A program made the position numbers and the translations under genes. 64,000 nucleotides of DNA from Flavobacterium sharifuzzamanii (lineage in GTDB: Bacteria; Bacteroidota; Bacteroidia; Flavobacteriales; Flavobacteriaceae), in NCBI RefSeq assembly GCF_003254585.1, contig NZ_QJGZ01000040.1, positions 372,001-436,000 of the forward strand. The letters are read 5' to 3'. Below the pieces are notes generated by a model. That model was not told where the DNA came from and made no database searches. It was given only the letters and a program-made list of their open reading frames with translations. Positions 37,007-47,188 of the stretch are shown here, piece by piece. Position 1 is the first letter of the stretch. Each line of letters begins with the position of its first letter.

Positions 37007-39250
37007 ATGGTTTTAAATATTAAAAATAAATTTGAAACAGCATGTATTTTATACATGCTGTTTTTTAGCATTACGATTTTTGCGCAGGAACCTGCCGATT
37101 TCGTGAATCCGTTTATTGGGACTTCCAATTATGGTGCGGCTTTTCCGGGACCAATTGCACCGCGTGGAATGGCAAGTATTAGCCCGTTTAATGTGGCTGG
37201 AGTTAAAAATACACCGATGGAAAAAGATAGTCAATGGCTTTCGAATCCGTATGTGAATGAAAATACGTTTTTGACAGGATTTAGTCAAGTGAATTTAAGC
37301 GGAGTTGGCTGTCCGGAATTGGGTGTTATTTTATTGATGCCAACAACTGGAAATATAGAAATCGATCATTTAAAATACGGTTCAACGTATTCTAATGAAG
37401 TTGCCAAAGCTGCTTATTACAGCGTAAACATCGACAAATACAAAGTAAAAGGCGAATTTACCGCTTCAAAACGAGTGGGAGTAAGCAGATTCACTTTCCC
37501 GAAAGGGCAATCTAATATTTTATTAAATCTTGGTTTAGGATTAACAAACGAAGAAGGCGCGATGGTAAAGGTGGTTTCTTCTACAGAAATCGAAGGAATG
37601 CGATCTGTTGGTTCGTTTTGTTACAATAGTCCAGAAGATGCTTATCCGGTTTATTTTGTGGCTCAATTTTCTAAACCTGCCCATAAATTTGGAGTTTGGA
37701 AAAAGCCCACAAAATATAACGGTGTTGAAGCGCAATGGATGGGTTACAACGGAAAAGCGAGAATAATGGAAAATACCATTAAAACCGTAGTAGGTGATAG
37801 TATTGGAAGTTATTTTACGTATAAATTCGACAAACAAGAAACGGTTGAAGTGAAGATTGGAATTTCGTACGTAAGTATCGAAAATGCCCGTGAAAACTTA
37901 GCAAAAGAAGTTGGTAACAGATCTTTTGATGCAATTTACAAAGAAACCTACAACGAATGGAATGAAGAATTGTCTAAAATTTTGGTTGAAGGTGGTTCAA
38001 AAGAAGACAATACGATTTTCTACACAGCTTTGTATCACACTTTAATTCATCCAAATATTTTAAATGATATTAACGGACAATATCCCGTAATCAAAAGAAG
38101 TAAAATTGCTAAAACCGATGACACCCGTTATACCGTATTTTCTTTATGGGATACGTACCGAAATGTACATCCGCTGATGTCTTTGGTTTATCCAAAACAG
38201 CAATCTGATATGGTAAAAAGTATGTTGACTATGTTTGATGAAAACGGCTGGTTACCCAAATGGGAACTGAATTCGACTGAAACTTTTACCATGGTTGGAG
38301 ATCCTGCAAGTATTGTAATTACAGATACTTATATGAGAGGAATTCGTGATTATGATGTTAATAAAGCCTATTATGCGATGTTGAAAGGCGCAGATAATAT
38401 TGAAAATAATCCGCTTCGTCCTGGATTGAAAGATTATATCAAAAAAGGATATTTAACAACTGATAATAAAGGCCCAGTTTCTACAACTCAGGAATACAAT
38501 ATTTCAGATTATTCTATTTCGCTTATGGCCAACGAATTTGGTGATAAAGACAACGTAAAACGTTTTAAAGAACGTTCCTTATCCTACAGAAAATTATTCG
38601 ATAAAAACTTAAATCTGCTTCGACCAAGAACGCCTGACGGAAAATGGTACGAACCTTTTGATCCCGCTTCTGGAGCTAATTTTGAAGAAAATGTTGGTTT
38701 TATAGAAGGTAACGCTTGGCAATACGCTTTTATGGTTCCGCATGACATTATTGGGTTGAAGAAATTAATGGGAGGTGATATAGCATTTTCGGCGCAATTG
38801 CAGAAAATCTTTGATATCAAACAATTTGATATGGCAAACGAACCAGACATTGCCAATCCGTATTTATTCAATTATGTGAAAGGCGAAGAATATAAATCTC
38901 AGGAAATGGTTAAGAAATTGGTTCGCGAATATTTCAAAAATGAACCCAAAGGATTACCAGGAAATGATGATACAGGAACAATGTCGGCTTGGTTGGTGTA
39001 TTCGATGATGGGAATTTACCCAATATCTCCAGGAGATCCAATTTACACCATTACAACGCCAATGTTTCATAGAGTAACGATCAAATTAGATCCAAACTAT
39101 TATAAAAAAGAAAGCATCGTAATTGAAAGACAAGAAAATAATGGCGGGAAAATCAATTCGATTGAGCTAAACGGAAAAACACGCAACAGCTTCTTTATCA
39201 CACATGATGATTTTGTGAATGGAACAAAGCTTAAAGTGATTCAAAATTAA
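37007..39250 (+). CDS. GH92-family glycosidase, divergent second copy
   Basis: 747 residues, signal peptide (FETACILYMLFFSITIFAQ). GH92 features: FVNPFIGTSNYGAAFPGPIAP, FTYKFDKQ, VFSLWDTYRNVHPLM, EGNAWQYAFMVPHDI and GNDDTGTMSAWLVYSMMGIYP. Compared with the first GH92, the opening GTGGHGHTYPG region is altered and NEPSHH is replaced by NEPDIANP. The residues that shape the acceptor subsite therefore differ while the catalytic acids persist. It may target another alpha-mannosidic linkage (1,3 or 1,6) or mannose phosphate-type substrates. It follows GH29 by 11 nt and precedes GH3 by 14 nt. Confidence 0.88.
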   Translation: MVLNIKNKFETACILYMLFFSITIFAQEPADFVNPFIGTSNYGAAFPGPIAPRGMASISPFNVAGVKNTPMEKDSQWLSNPYVNENTFLTGFSQVNLSGVGCPELGVILLMPTTGNIEIDHLKYGSTYSNEVAKAAYYSVNIDKYKVKGEFTASKRVGVSRFTFPKGQSNILLNLGLGLTNEEGAMVKVVSSTEIEGMRSVGSFCYNSPEDAYPVYFVAQFSKPAHKFGVWKKPTKYNGVEAQWMGYNGKARIMENTIKTVVGDSIGSYFTYKFDKQETVEVKIGISYVSIENARENLAKEVGNRSFDAIYKETYNEWNEELSKILVEGGSKEDNTIFYTALYHTLIHPNILNDINGQYPVIKRSKIAKTDDTRYTVFSLWDTYRNVHPLMSLVYPKQQSDMVKSMLTMFDENGWLPKWELNSTETFTMVGDPASIVITDTYMRGIRDYDVNKAYYAMLKGADNIENNPLRPGLKDYIKKGYLTTDNKGPVSTTQEYNISDYSISLMANEFGDKDNVKRFKERSLSYRKLFDKNLNLLRPRTPDGKWYEPFDPASGANFEENVGFIEGNAWQYAFMVPHDIIGLKKLMGGDIAFSAQLQKIFDIKQFDMANEPDIANPYLFNYVKGEEYKSQEMVKKLVREYFKNEPKGLPGNDDTGTMSAWLVYSMMGIYPISPGDPIYTITTPMFHRVTIKLDPNYYKKESIVIERQENNGGKINSIELNGKTRNSFFITHDDFVNGTKLKVIQN

Positions 39251-39264
39251 ACAAACACACAACT

Positions 39265-41925
39265 ATGTTACAATTAAGAATGAGGAAAACGGCCATTATT
39301 TTTGTAATGGCTGTTGGTTTTTTAAACCAAACCCATGCCCAGAAAAAATATCCGTATCAGGATGCCAAATTACCAGTAGAAGAAAGAGTACAAGATTTGC
39401 TAAGCCGTATGACACTTGGAGAAAAAGTGCGTCAGATGGATATGTATAGAGGAGATTTTTTTAAAGATAAAGAAGATTTTGCTAAAGCTAAATCGGCAGA
39501 AAAAATCGGAAAATTAGGAATTGGAGCTATTCATGATCTTTATCCCCGTTCAGCGAAAATGATAAACGATCTTCAAACCAACGTAATCAAAGGAAACCGT
39601 TGGGGAATTCCAGCTTTGATTATGTGTGAAATGCTTCATGGTTATTTAGACGAAGGAAGTACCGCTTTCCCAATGAACATTGGGCTTGGAGCAACTTGGG
39701 ATGTTGCTGTGATGGACAAAGTGGGTAAAGTAATTGGTATGGAAGCTAGAGCACATGGTGTTCATTTTGGTTTTGGACCAAACTTAGATTTAGGACGCGA
39801 ACCAAGATGGGGACGTGTTGCTGAAACTTTTGGAGAAGATGCTTTCCTAAATAGTGAAATTGGTTTGGCTTTCATTAAAGGAATGCAAGGAGACGATTTG
39901 AAATCAGATCGTTCTATTATTGCAGAACCAAAACACTTCGCCGTTCACGGTATTCCACAGGCGGGAGGAAATTCTTCGCCAATTTTGGTTGGAGAACGTT
40001 CTGCAAGAGAAGACCATTTGCCATCTTTTGAAAAAGCATTTAGAAAAGGCGGTGCTTTGGGAACAATGTGTGCTTATTCTGAGTTAGACGGAATTCCTTG
40101 TGCAGCAAATCATTGGTTATTGACGGATGTTTTGAGAAACGAATGGGGTTTTAAAGGATTGGTAGTTTCAGATTTAGGAGCTATTAAATATATCCAAACC
40201 ACTCACAAAGTGGCTGACTCTCCAAAAGATGCTATTAGAGAAGCAGTTTCAGCTGGTGTTGATATGCAGTTTTATGATTTTTCAAACGAATTCTGGCAAA
40301 ATACAGTCATTGAATTAGTTAATGAAAAGAAATTAACAACTGAAAATATCGACCGTGCAGCAGGAGCAGTTTTACGTTTGAAATTCTTATTAGGATTATT
40401 TGAAAATCCGTACACAGATAAAAACTTGATTAAAGAACGTTTTCATACTCCAGAAAATCAAGCTGTTGCTTTAGAAGCGGCTCAGAAATCTATGGTTTTA
40501 TTGAAGAATGAGAACAATATTTTGCCTTTAAGCAAAAACTTAAAAAATATTGCGGTTATCGGACCAAATGCAAATGCTTCAAGATTGGGAGGTTATGCTC
40601 CTAAAAATAGTGTTGGAATGACGGTTTTTGAGGGAGTAAAGGAATTGGTTGGAAAAACTGCAAATGTAGTTTATGAAGAAGGAGTTCCATTGATCGTAAA
40701 AGGACAGATTATTCCATCTAAATATTTATATACTCCAGATGAATCTCAAAATGGATTAAAAGGAGAATATTTTAATAACAGAAACTTAGAAGGAACTCCA
40801 GCATTGACTCGTATCGATAGCCAGTTAGAGTTTGATTGGCCTTGGGCGCCTGGTGATGGCGTGAATGTAGATGATTTTTCTATCAGATGGACAGGATTCT
40901 TAAAATCTGATCAAGCATTGGACGGATGGTTAGGTTTAAGTTCTGATGACGGAATTAGAATGTATATCGACGATCAATTGGTTATCGACAACTGGACAAA
41001 GGGAGCGACAAGTATGGTTACCGTTCCAAAAAACATCGAAAAAGGTAAAAAATACAAAGTCCGCATTGAAATGTGGGAAGGAGGCTGGGGAGCCAGAGCT
41101 CATTTCCGTTGGAATTTAGAAAAAGTAAACTTACAGCCAGCAATCGATGCTGCTAAAAAAGCAGATGTTGCGATTGTGGTTTTAGGAGAATCTAACGAAT
41201 TGGTTGAAGAAAACAGAGACGTAGCTTCTTTGGACTTATTTGGAATTCAACAGCAATTAATCGAAGAAATTCAAAAAACAGGAACTCCGGTAGTTTGTGT
41301 GTTGTTAAATGGTCGTCCGCTTTCTACAAACTGGATTGCTGAAAATATTCCAGCAGTTTTAGAAGGTTGGTTCCCAGGCGAATTAGGAGGTAGAGCAGTA
41401 GCTGATGTTTTGTTTGGAGATTATAATCCGGGTGGAAGATTACCAATTACGGTTCCAAAATCAGTTGGACAGTTACCTATATATTATAATCAAAAACCAT
41501 CTGCGATCCATAAATATGTAGCAGAAAGCGAACATCCTTTATATTCTTTCGGTTACGGATTAAGTTATACGAAGTTTGAATATTCTAATTTAAAACTGAG
41601 TACTACTGAAATTAAACCAAATGGAGAAGTAAAAGTTTCTGTTGATGTTAAAAACGTCGGAGACAGAGATGGTGATGAAGTAGTTCAGTTATACATTAAC
41701 GATGTTTACAGTTCAGTAACAACTCCTGAAAAAACATTAAAAGGATTCAAAAGATTAAATATCAAAAAAGGCGAAACAAAAAATGTCGAATTCACACTTA
41801 CACCAGATGAGCTATCTCTTTGGAACAGAGAAATGAAACGCGTTGTAGAGCCTGGAGATTTTGAAGTTATGGTCGGTGGAAATTCGACTGATTTGCTTAA
41901 AACAAAATTTAAGGTTTTGAATTAA
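39265..41925 (+). CDS. GH3 beta-glycosidase with PA14 insert
   Basis: 886 residues, signal peptide best from the second ATG at 39280 (MRKTAIIFVMAVGFLNQTHAQ). The GH3 N-domain (about 25-375) has LDLGREPRWGRVAETFGED, AEPKHFAVHG and nucleophile Asp303 in GLVVSDLGAI. The C-domain has VLLKNENNILPL and is interrupted by a PA14 domain at about 496-625 (LKGEYFNNRNLEG; LSSDDGIRMYIDDQLV). The Fn3-like domain closes the protein (VQLYINDVYSSVTTPEKTL). PA14-bearing GH3 enzymes are mostly beta-glucosidases or beta-xylosidases; in an N-glycan locus a beta-N-acetylglucosaminidase or beta-mannosidase role is possible. Two terminators follow, so it is the last gene of this transcript segment. Confidence 0.9.
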   Translation: MLQLRMRKTAIIFVMAVGFLNQTHAQKKYPYQDAKLPVEERVQDLLSRMTLGEKVRQMDMYRGDFFKDKEDFAKAKSAEKIGKLGIGAIHDLYPRSAKMINDLQTNVIKGNRWGIPALIMCEMLHGYLDEGSTAFPMNIGLGATWDVAVMDKVGKVIGMEARAHGVHFGFGPNLDLGREPRWGRVAETFGEDAFLNSEIGLAFIKGMQGDDLKSDRSIIAEPKHFAVHGIPQAGGNSSPILVGERSAREDHLPSFEKAFRKGGALGTMCAYSELDGIPCAANHWLLTDVLRNEWGFKGLVVSDLGAIKYIQTTHKVADSPKDAIREAVSAGVDMQFYDFSNEFWQNTVIELVNEKKLTTENIDRAAGAVLRLKFLLGLFENPYTDKNLIKERFHTPENQAVALEAAQKSMVLLKNENNILPLSKNLKNIAVIGPNANASRLGGYAPKNSVGMTVFEGVKELVGKTANVVYEEGVPLIVKGQIIPSKYLYTPDESQNGLKGEYFNNRNLEGTPALTRIDSQLEFDWPWAPGDGVNVDDFSIRWTGFLKSDQALDGWLGLSSDDGIRMYIDDQLVIDNWTKGATSMVTVPKNIEKGKKYKVRIEMWEGGWGARAHFRWNLEKVNLQPAIDAAKKADVAIVVLGESNELVEENRDVASLDLFGIQQQLIEEIQKTGTPVVCVLLNGRPLSTNWIAENIPAVLEGWFPGELGGRAVADVLFGDYNPGGRLPITVPKSVGQLPIYYNQKPSAIHKYVAESEHPLYSFGYGLSYTKFEYSNLKLSTTEIKPNGEVKVSVDVKNVGDRDGDEVVQLYINDVYSSVTTPEKTLKGFKRLNIKKGETKNVEFTLTPDELSLWNREMKRVVEPGDFEVMVGGNSTDLLKTKFKVLN

Positions 41926-41931
41926 AAACCC

Positions 41932-42026
41932 AAAAACGCCGAAGATTTTTCGGCGTTTTTGCTTTAAAAAAATGAATACAATTATAAAAGGCCAAATTCT
42001 ATTCAATAATAGAATTTGGTCTTTTA
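41932..42026 (+). terminator. Two consecutive Rho-independent terminators
   Basis: First hairpin: AAAAACGCCGA / TCGGCGTTTTT (41932-41960). Second: GCCAAATTCTATT / AATAGAATTTGGTC followed by TTTTAATTT (41991-42026). They separate the hydrolase genes from susC, which therefore probably has its own promoter. Confidence 0.87.
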
Positions 42027-42105
42027 ATTTAAGGCAGAGTAGGATTACAAATGAAAACGTTTTCTTTCAATAAAACGCTTAAGATTTACCAACACCTTTT
42101 CAAAA

Positions 42106-42132
42106 TTGTCATTTGTCGAAATTATATTTTGT
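42106..42132 (+). promoter_or_regulatory. Candidate promoter of susC
   Basis: A TTG at 42106-42108 is followed 17 nt later by TATTTTG (42126-42132), one base short of TAnnTTTG. It lies between the double terminator and the susC start, leaving a leader of about 50 nt. The fit is approximate. Confidence 0.4.
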
Positions 42133-42187
42133 TAACAGAATGTATTCTTAAGTTTAACATGTTATTAACTCTAAAAAAACAACTAAT

Positions 42188-45100
42188 ATGATTAAAAACG
42201 TACTAAAATTACTGTTTGTCATATGCCTTTTCGGGTTTCAAGCCCTAGAAGCGCAGACAACAGTAAAAGGAACGATAACAGATGCTCAAAGCGGGATTCC
42301 GATTCCTGGAGCAAATATTATTGTTAAAGGAACTAAAACAAGTGCTTCAACAGATTTTGATGGTAAGTACAGCATTAGTGTTCCAAATCAATCAGCAGTT
42401 TTGGTTTTTACTTATGTAGGATCTGCTACAAAAGAAGTTGCTGTGGGATCACAATCTACAATTAATGTAACTCTTGGCCCAGATACGCAGCAGTTAGGAG
42501 AAGTAGTGGTTACCGCTCTTGGTATTAAAAGAGAGAAAAAAGCCATTACGTATTCTGCACAAAACGTTTCTGTAGACGAGTTATCTGAAGCAAGATCATT
42601 AAACGTTGCGAACTCACTTTCTGGTAAAGTTGCAGGTCTTAACTTTTCTACAACTTCAAATGGTGTTGGTTCTTCTTCTAGAATTACGTTAAGAGGTAAC
42701 AGATCGTTAAACGGAAACAACCAGCCTCTTTACGTAGTAGATGGTGTGCCAATTTCTAACGGAACAACAAATACAAATCCTGATATTGATACAGGAGGAA
42801 CTACACAACCTGATGGTATTTCTAACATTAACCCAGAAGACATTGCTTCGATGACTGTTCTTAAAGGTCCGTCTGCAGCAGCTCTTTATGGTTCAAGAGC
42901 ATCAAATGGTGTAATCGTAATTACAACTAAATCGGGTAAAGCTGGAAAAACTTCGGTTTCGTTATCATCTAACTTTATGGCTTCTTCAGCTTATAATTTG
43001 ATGAACTTGCAAAACGAATACGGTCAAGGAACAAACGGAAATTATGTTTCAAACTCAAGCTCAAGCTGGGGTGCACCTTTAGACGGACGTCAGGTATCTG
43101 CTTGGCAGTTGGTTCGTAATCCAAATTATGCGGGACCAGCTACACAAAGTTATTCTCCACAGAAAAACAACGTTATTGATTTCTACAAAACAGGATATAA
43201 CTTAGCAAACACTTTGACAGTTACAGCTGGTAACGAAAAAGCACAAGGTTATTTCTCTTATACCAATACACGTGCTGAAGGTATTGTGGGTGGAAACCAA
43301 TTGGACAGACACAATCTTAACTTAAGATTGACAAGCAAGATTACAGATAAATTAACTTTAGATGCTAAAACAAACTACATCGTTCAAGATATCGATAACT
43401 TATTGAGAACGGGTGAAGAGTCTATCGGAACATCTGCTTATTTATTGCCTCGTAGTATTGCTTACAACGATTACAAAGATTTCGAATATTTTGATGCTGC
43501 AGGACAAAGACAAGTAAACTATTTTCTTGATGAAACTGGAGCTCCTGGCGGAAACCCATTCTGGTCTGCTTTAAGAGATGATGCTCGTACAGATAAAAGA
43601 AATAGATTTATTGGTTTAGCGTCTCTTAAATATGAGTTTACAAAAACGTTAAGCTTACAAGGTAGAGCTGGTTTAGACCAAATGACAAACAAAAACGTAA
43701 GAAACAGATATGCAACTGCTGCTTTCAACAATAACATGGGTTCTTACAGCGAATCTTATGAAACAGTAAGCGAATTAAACATTGATGCTTTACTTTCTTA
43801 CAATGAAAAATTCGGAGATTTCTCTGTTGGTCTTAACGCTGGTGCGAGTTCATTACAACAAAATAGTTCAGCTTTAAATTCTGGCGGTGTATTGAGTAAA
43901 CGAAATTTCTTTGCCCTAAGTAACGTTCAAACAGTTCAATCTACATCTACAGCTTCAGAAAAAAGAATTAATTCTGTTTACGGATTTGGTCAAATTGGTT
44001 TCAGAAACTACTTATTCTTAGATTTAACAGCTAGAAATGACTGGTCTTCTACTTTACCAGAAGATTATTTCTACCCATCTTTCGGACTTTCGGCTGTAAT
44101 TTCAGATATGGTTACATTACCTGAAGTAATTAGCTTTGCTAAATTAAGAGCTTCTTATGCACAAGTGGGTAACGATACAGATCCGTATCAAACACAACAA
44201 AGATTCTCTTACATTGGTGGAAACGGCGGTATGTTATACGGACAAAGCACAAAAGCAAATCCAAACTTAAAACCAGAGATTTCTTCTTCTACAGAGTTTG
44301 GTGCTGATGTTAGATTCTTCAACAATCGTTTAGGTTTAGATTTCACGTATTTCAATACCTTGACTAATAATCAAATTTTCTACATCAATACACCAGAACC
44401 TTCTGGATATTCTAGAGCGATCGTAAATGGTGGAGATATCGAAAATAAAGGTATTGAGCTTACGCTTACTGCAACTCCAATCCAAACGGCAAACTTTACT
44501 TGGGATATTACAGCAAACTATGCTTCATATAAGTCAAAAGTAAAATCTATCTTTGAGGGAAGAGATGAGTTAGTTCTTGGCGAAGGACGTTTAGTAAGAA
44601 GTAAAGTGGTTGTTGGTGGTGAATATGGTGATTTATACATTAAAGGTTTCCAAAGAGATCCAAACGGAAATATCATTGTAAATAGTGCGGGTATTCCATT
44701 AGCTACAAATGGTTTTGATGTTCGTGCTGGTAACTTTAACCCAGATTGGACTGCAGGTTTCAAAAACAACTTTAAATACAAAGATTTCTCTTTAAGCTTC
44801 TTGGTTGATTTCAGAATCGGTGGTGAAGTTATTTCATACACTCAAGCGAGACAAGCTGGTTTAGGGGTAAGTGATATTACTTTGGCAGGAAGAAATGGCG
44901 GAATTATTGTGGATGGTGTTGTAGATAACGGAAACGGAACTTACACGCAAAACACAACAAGTATCAATGCTGAACAATACTGGACAGCAATTGGTCAAAG
45001 AACTCCAATTGCAGAGCCATTTATTTATGATGCAACAAACATCAGATTAAGAGAGCTTGTTTTTGGTTACTCAATGCCAAAACGTTTATTAGGCAACTCA

Positions 45101-45274
45101 GGATTTACAAGCATCGATTTCTCATTAGTAGGTAGAAATTTATTCTTCTTCTTAAACAAAGCGAAATACTTTGATCCAGAAGCGGGAGCAGGTACGGGTA
45201 ACTTACAAGGTATAGAATCTTTCAACATTCCATCAACGAGAGATTATGGAGTGAATGTTAAATTCGGATTTTAA
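42188..45274 (+). CDS. SusC/RagA-type TonB-dependent outer-membrane transporter
   Basis: 1028 residues, signal peptide (LLFVICLFGFQALEAQ). A carboxypeptidase-regulatory-like domain (about 25-105; GTITDAQSGIPIPGANIIVK) is followed by the TonB-box-like QLGEVVVTALGIKREKKA. Then come the plug (about 115-225; VAGLNFSTTSNGVGSSSRIT; GNNQPLYVVDGVPI; VLKGPSAAALYGSRASNGVI) and a 22-strand-type barrel to the C-terminal FNIPSTRDYGVNVKFGF. There is no N-terminal STN domain, so no direct sigma/anti-sigma signalling through it is expected. It imports oligosaccharides delivered by SusD; the pair is separated by 16 nt. It probably takes in glycans or glycopeptides trimmed at the surface. Confidence 0.95.
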   Translation: MIKNVLKLLFVICLFGFQALEAQTTVKGTITDAQSGIPIPGANIIVKGTKTSASTDFDGKYSISVPNQSAVLVFTYVGSATKEVAVGSQSTINVTLGPDTQQLGEVVVTALGIKREKKAITYSAQNVSVDELSEARSLNVANSLSGKVAGLNFSTTSNGVGSSSRITLRGNRSLNGNNQPLYVVDGVPISNGTTNTNPDIDTGGTTQPDGISNINPEDIASMTVLKGPSAAALYGSRASNGVIVITTKSGKAGKTSVSLSSNFMASSAYNLMNLQNEYGQGTNGNYVSNSSSSWGAPLDGRQVSAWQLVRNPNYAGPATQSYSPQKNNVIDFYKTGYNLANTLTVTAGNEKAQGYFSYTNTRAEGIVGGNQLDRHNLNLRLTSKITDKLTLDAKTNYIVQDIDNLLRTGEESIGTSAYLLPRSIAYNDYKDFEYFDAAGQRQVNYFLDETGAPGGNPFWSALRDDARTDKRNRFIGLASLKYEFTKTLSLQGRAGLDQMTNKNVRNRYATAAFNNNMGSYSESYETVSELNIDALLSYNEKFGDFSVGLNAGASSLQQNSSALNSGGVLSKRNFFALSNVQTVQSTSTASEKRINSVYGFGQIGFRNYLFLDLTARNDWSSTLPEDYFYPSFGLSAVISDMVTLPEVISFAKLRASYAQVGNDTDPYQTQQRFSYIGGNGGMLYGQSTKANPNLKPEISSSTEFGADVRFFNNRLGLDFTYFNTLTNNQIFYINTPEPSGYSRAIVNGGDIENKGIELTLTATPIQTANFTWDITANYASYKSKVKSIFEGRDELVLGEGRLVRSKVVVGGEYGDLYIKGFQRDPNGNIIVNSAGIPLATNGFDVRAGNFNPDWTAGFKNNFKYKDFSLSFLVDFRIGGEVISYTQARQAGLGVSDITLAGRNGGIIVDGVVDNGNGTYTQNTTSINAEQYWTAIGQRTPIAEPFIYDATNIRLRELVFGYSMPKRLLGNSGFTSIDFSLVGRNLFFFLNKAKYFDPEAGAGTGNLQGIESFNIPSTRDYGVNVKFGF

Positions 45275-45290
45275 TTAAAAAAGAGATATC

Positions 45291-46880
45291 ATGAAATATA
45301 GTTTTAAAATAAAAACATTAGGAGTTGCTTTAATGGCAGTTTCGATTTTATCAAGCTGTACTGGCGATTTTGATGAAATAAACAAAGATCCTAATTCATT
45401 GACTGAAGATCAGTTGGATGCTACATTGGCAGGTCCTGCATTTGCATCTGCATTGTACGCAGGTATCCACAATGGTTCTTATTCATCACCAAGTGGTATA
45501 GATGATCAAGGTACGTGGGGTATTGCTACAGGTATTTTGTCTTCAACTTTTATTCACTATTTGAACTGTGGATACGGAACAGAAAGAAATGCTTTCGTAA
45601 ATGGATACGAAGGAAGAGGATGGACAAGATTTTACACTGTTGCGGCTCCAGCTTTATCAAATGCTATTAAAGCTTCTGAAGGAAATGCAGAAGCATTAGC
45701 AATCTTAAAAATCTGGAAAGTTTTCATGTACAACCAAATGGTTGATGCTTACGGACCAATTCCTTATACTGAAGCTGGTAACGGAAAAGATAAGGTTCCT
45801 TACGATAGCGTGGAGTTTATCTATGCAGATTTCTTTAAATTATTAGACGAAGCAAATGCAACATTAACTTCTACTTCTGCAACTTCAGTTGCTTCACTTG
45901 CCCCAAATGATAGAGTTTACGCAGGAAGTGTTGACAAATGGAGAATCTTTGGAAACAGTATGAGATTACGTCTAGCTTTAAGAATTTCTGATAAAGATCC
46001 TGCAAATGCAAAAACTCAAGCTGAAGCTGCCGTTGCTGCCGGAGTAATGCAAACAAATGATCAAAGTGCATTCTTTAAAGCAAGTAACATTACGCCAAAC
46101 AACTTAAACATGATTGTAAACAGCTGGGGTTATGTAATGACATCTTCTATGGAAAGTATCTTAGTAGGATATAAAGATCCGCGTTTATCTAGATGGTTTG
46201 CGCCAATTGCTTCAGGAGTATATAGAGGAAATCCAGTTGGTGGTTTAGAAGATCAATTTGGAACTACTGAATTCTCTAAATTTAACAATAATGTTTTAGG
46301 AAATGGTCCTAATAATACACTTAGCGAAACTAAAAACATTGAAATCTTCATGGCTTCTGAGAACTATTTAAGTAGAGCAGAAGGAGCTTTAAATGGATGG
46401 AATATGGGAGCAGATGCTAAAACTTTGTATGAAACAGGTATTAGATTATCGCTTGCACAATGGGGAATTACAGAAGCAGCTGATGTTAACGCGTACATTG
46501 CAGGTACATCATTGCCAACATTGCCAAACATTTTGACCGTATATCCAACTTTAGATTTACAAGATATTCCAGTTAAATTGCCAGTGGCATGGTCTGCGTC
46601 TACTGCTGACCAAAGAACTCAAATTGCAGTTCAGAAATACTTAGCAATTTTCCCAGAATCTTGGGAAGCTTGGGCAGATTTAAGAAGAAGCGATGCTAAA
46701 GTAATCTATCCAGTTTTAAATACTGATAATCCAGATGCTGGAGTTGGAAAATCTTTGATGAAAAGAATTATTTACACGACAAACGAGTACTCATCAAACA
46801 AAGCGGCTGTAGAAGATGGAGTTTCTAAATTAGGAGGTCCAGACTCTGGTGGAACAAGACTTTGGTGGGACACAAAATAA
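45291..46880 (+). CDS. SusD/RagB-family surface glycan-binding lipoprotein (SusD-like_2 type)
   Basis: 529 residues. The lipobox SILSSC (Cys about 23) makes it a lipoprotein. The helical TPR-like SusD fold of the SusD-like_2 subgroup is seen from GDFDEINKDPNSLTEDQL, WKVFMYNQMVDAYGPIPYTEA, WRIFGNSMRLRLALRISDKD, the ASENYLSRAEGALNG helix and the QKYLAIFPESWEAWADLRRS helix near the C-terminus. It caps the SusC barrel and binds the target glycan. Binding-site residues cannot be assigned by eye. A terminator follows at 46926. Confidence 0.95.
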   Translation: MKYSFKIKTLGVALMAVSILSSCTGDFDEINKDPNSLTEDQLDATLAGPAFASALYAGIHNGSYSSPSGIDDQGTWGIATGILSSTFIHYLNCGYGTERNAFVNGYEGRGWTRFYTVAAPALSNAIKASEGNAEALAILKIWKVFMYNQMVDAYGPIPYTEAGNGKDKVPYDSVEFIYADFFKLLDEANATLTSTSATSVASLAPNDRVYAGSVDKWRIFGNSMRLRLALRISDKDPANAKTQAEAAVAAGVMQTNDQSAFFKASNITPNNLNMIVNSWGYVMTSSMESILVGYKDPRLSRWFAPIASGVYRGNPVGGLEDQFGTTEFSKFNNNVLGNGPNNTLSETKNIEIFMASENYLSRAEGALNGWNMGADAKTLYETGIRLSLAQWGITEAADVNAYIAGTSLPTLPNILTVYPTLDLQDIPVKLPVAWSASTADQRTQIAVQKYLAIFPESWEAWADLRRSDAKVIYPVLNTDNPDAGVGKSLMKRIIYTTNEYSSNKAAVEDGVSKLGGPDSGGTRLWWDTK

Positions 46881-46925
46881 TTAATTTGGTAAAGTAATAG
46901 ATCAATCGATTTGTTACTTGAGCAG

Positions 46926-46953
46926 AAGGAGAGGTAACTCTCCTTTTGTTTTA
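46926..46953 (+). terminator. Rho-independent terminator after susD
   Basis: Stem AAGGAGAG / CTCTCCTT with a 4-nt loop followed by TTGTTTTAT. The stem is short, so read-through into the next genes is likely. Confidence 0.7.
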
Positions 46954-47032
46954 TATGAAGGCCAGTGAATTTTTGCCCCAACTTTAATTCATAAGAAATT
47001 CCCTTTGTGAGAAATTGAACAAATTTAATTTT

Positions 47033-47170
47033 AACACATAGAAACATAGGTTCTTTGCCTTAAAAGAAAAGCAAAGAGAAAAATATTTCTTTCGCATAGC
47101 TATGTGTGAGAAACTAGTTTCTTTCTTTATTCTTTTTTTTTTTTTAATAAAATCTATGTTTCTATGTGTT
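47033..47170. repeat. Perfect 17-bp inverted repeat (AACACATAGAAACATAG)
   Basis: Arms 47033-47049 and 47154-47170 are exact complements. Between them are AAAGAAAAGCAAAGAG, GAAACTAGTTTC and a run of 15 T. The arm word recurs singly at 30861 and 33467. It fills most of the 308-nt gap between susD and the sialidase-fold gene. Confidence 0.88.
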
Positions 47171-47188
47171 TAATAATTTAAAAATAAA

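Noticed and set aside
47131..47145. T run as a strong terminator or slippage site
   Set aside because: No stable GC stem precedes it; it is part of the loop of a repeat, in non-coding DNA.
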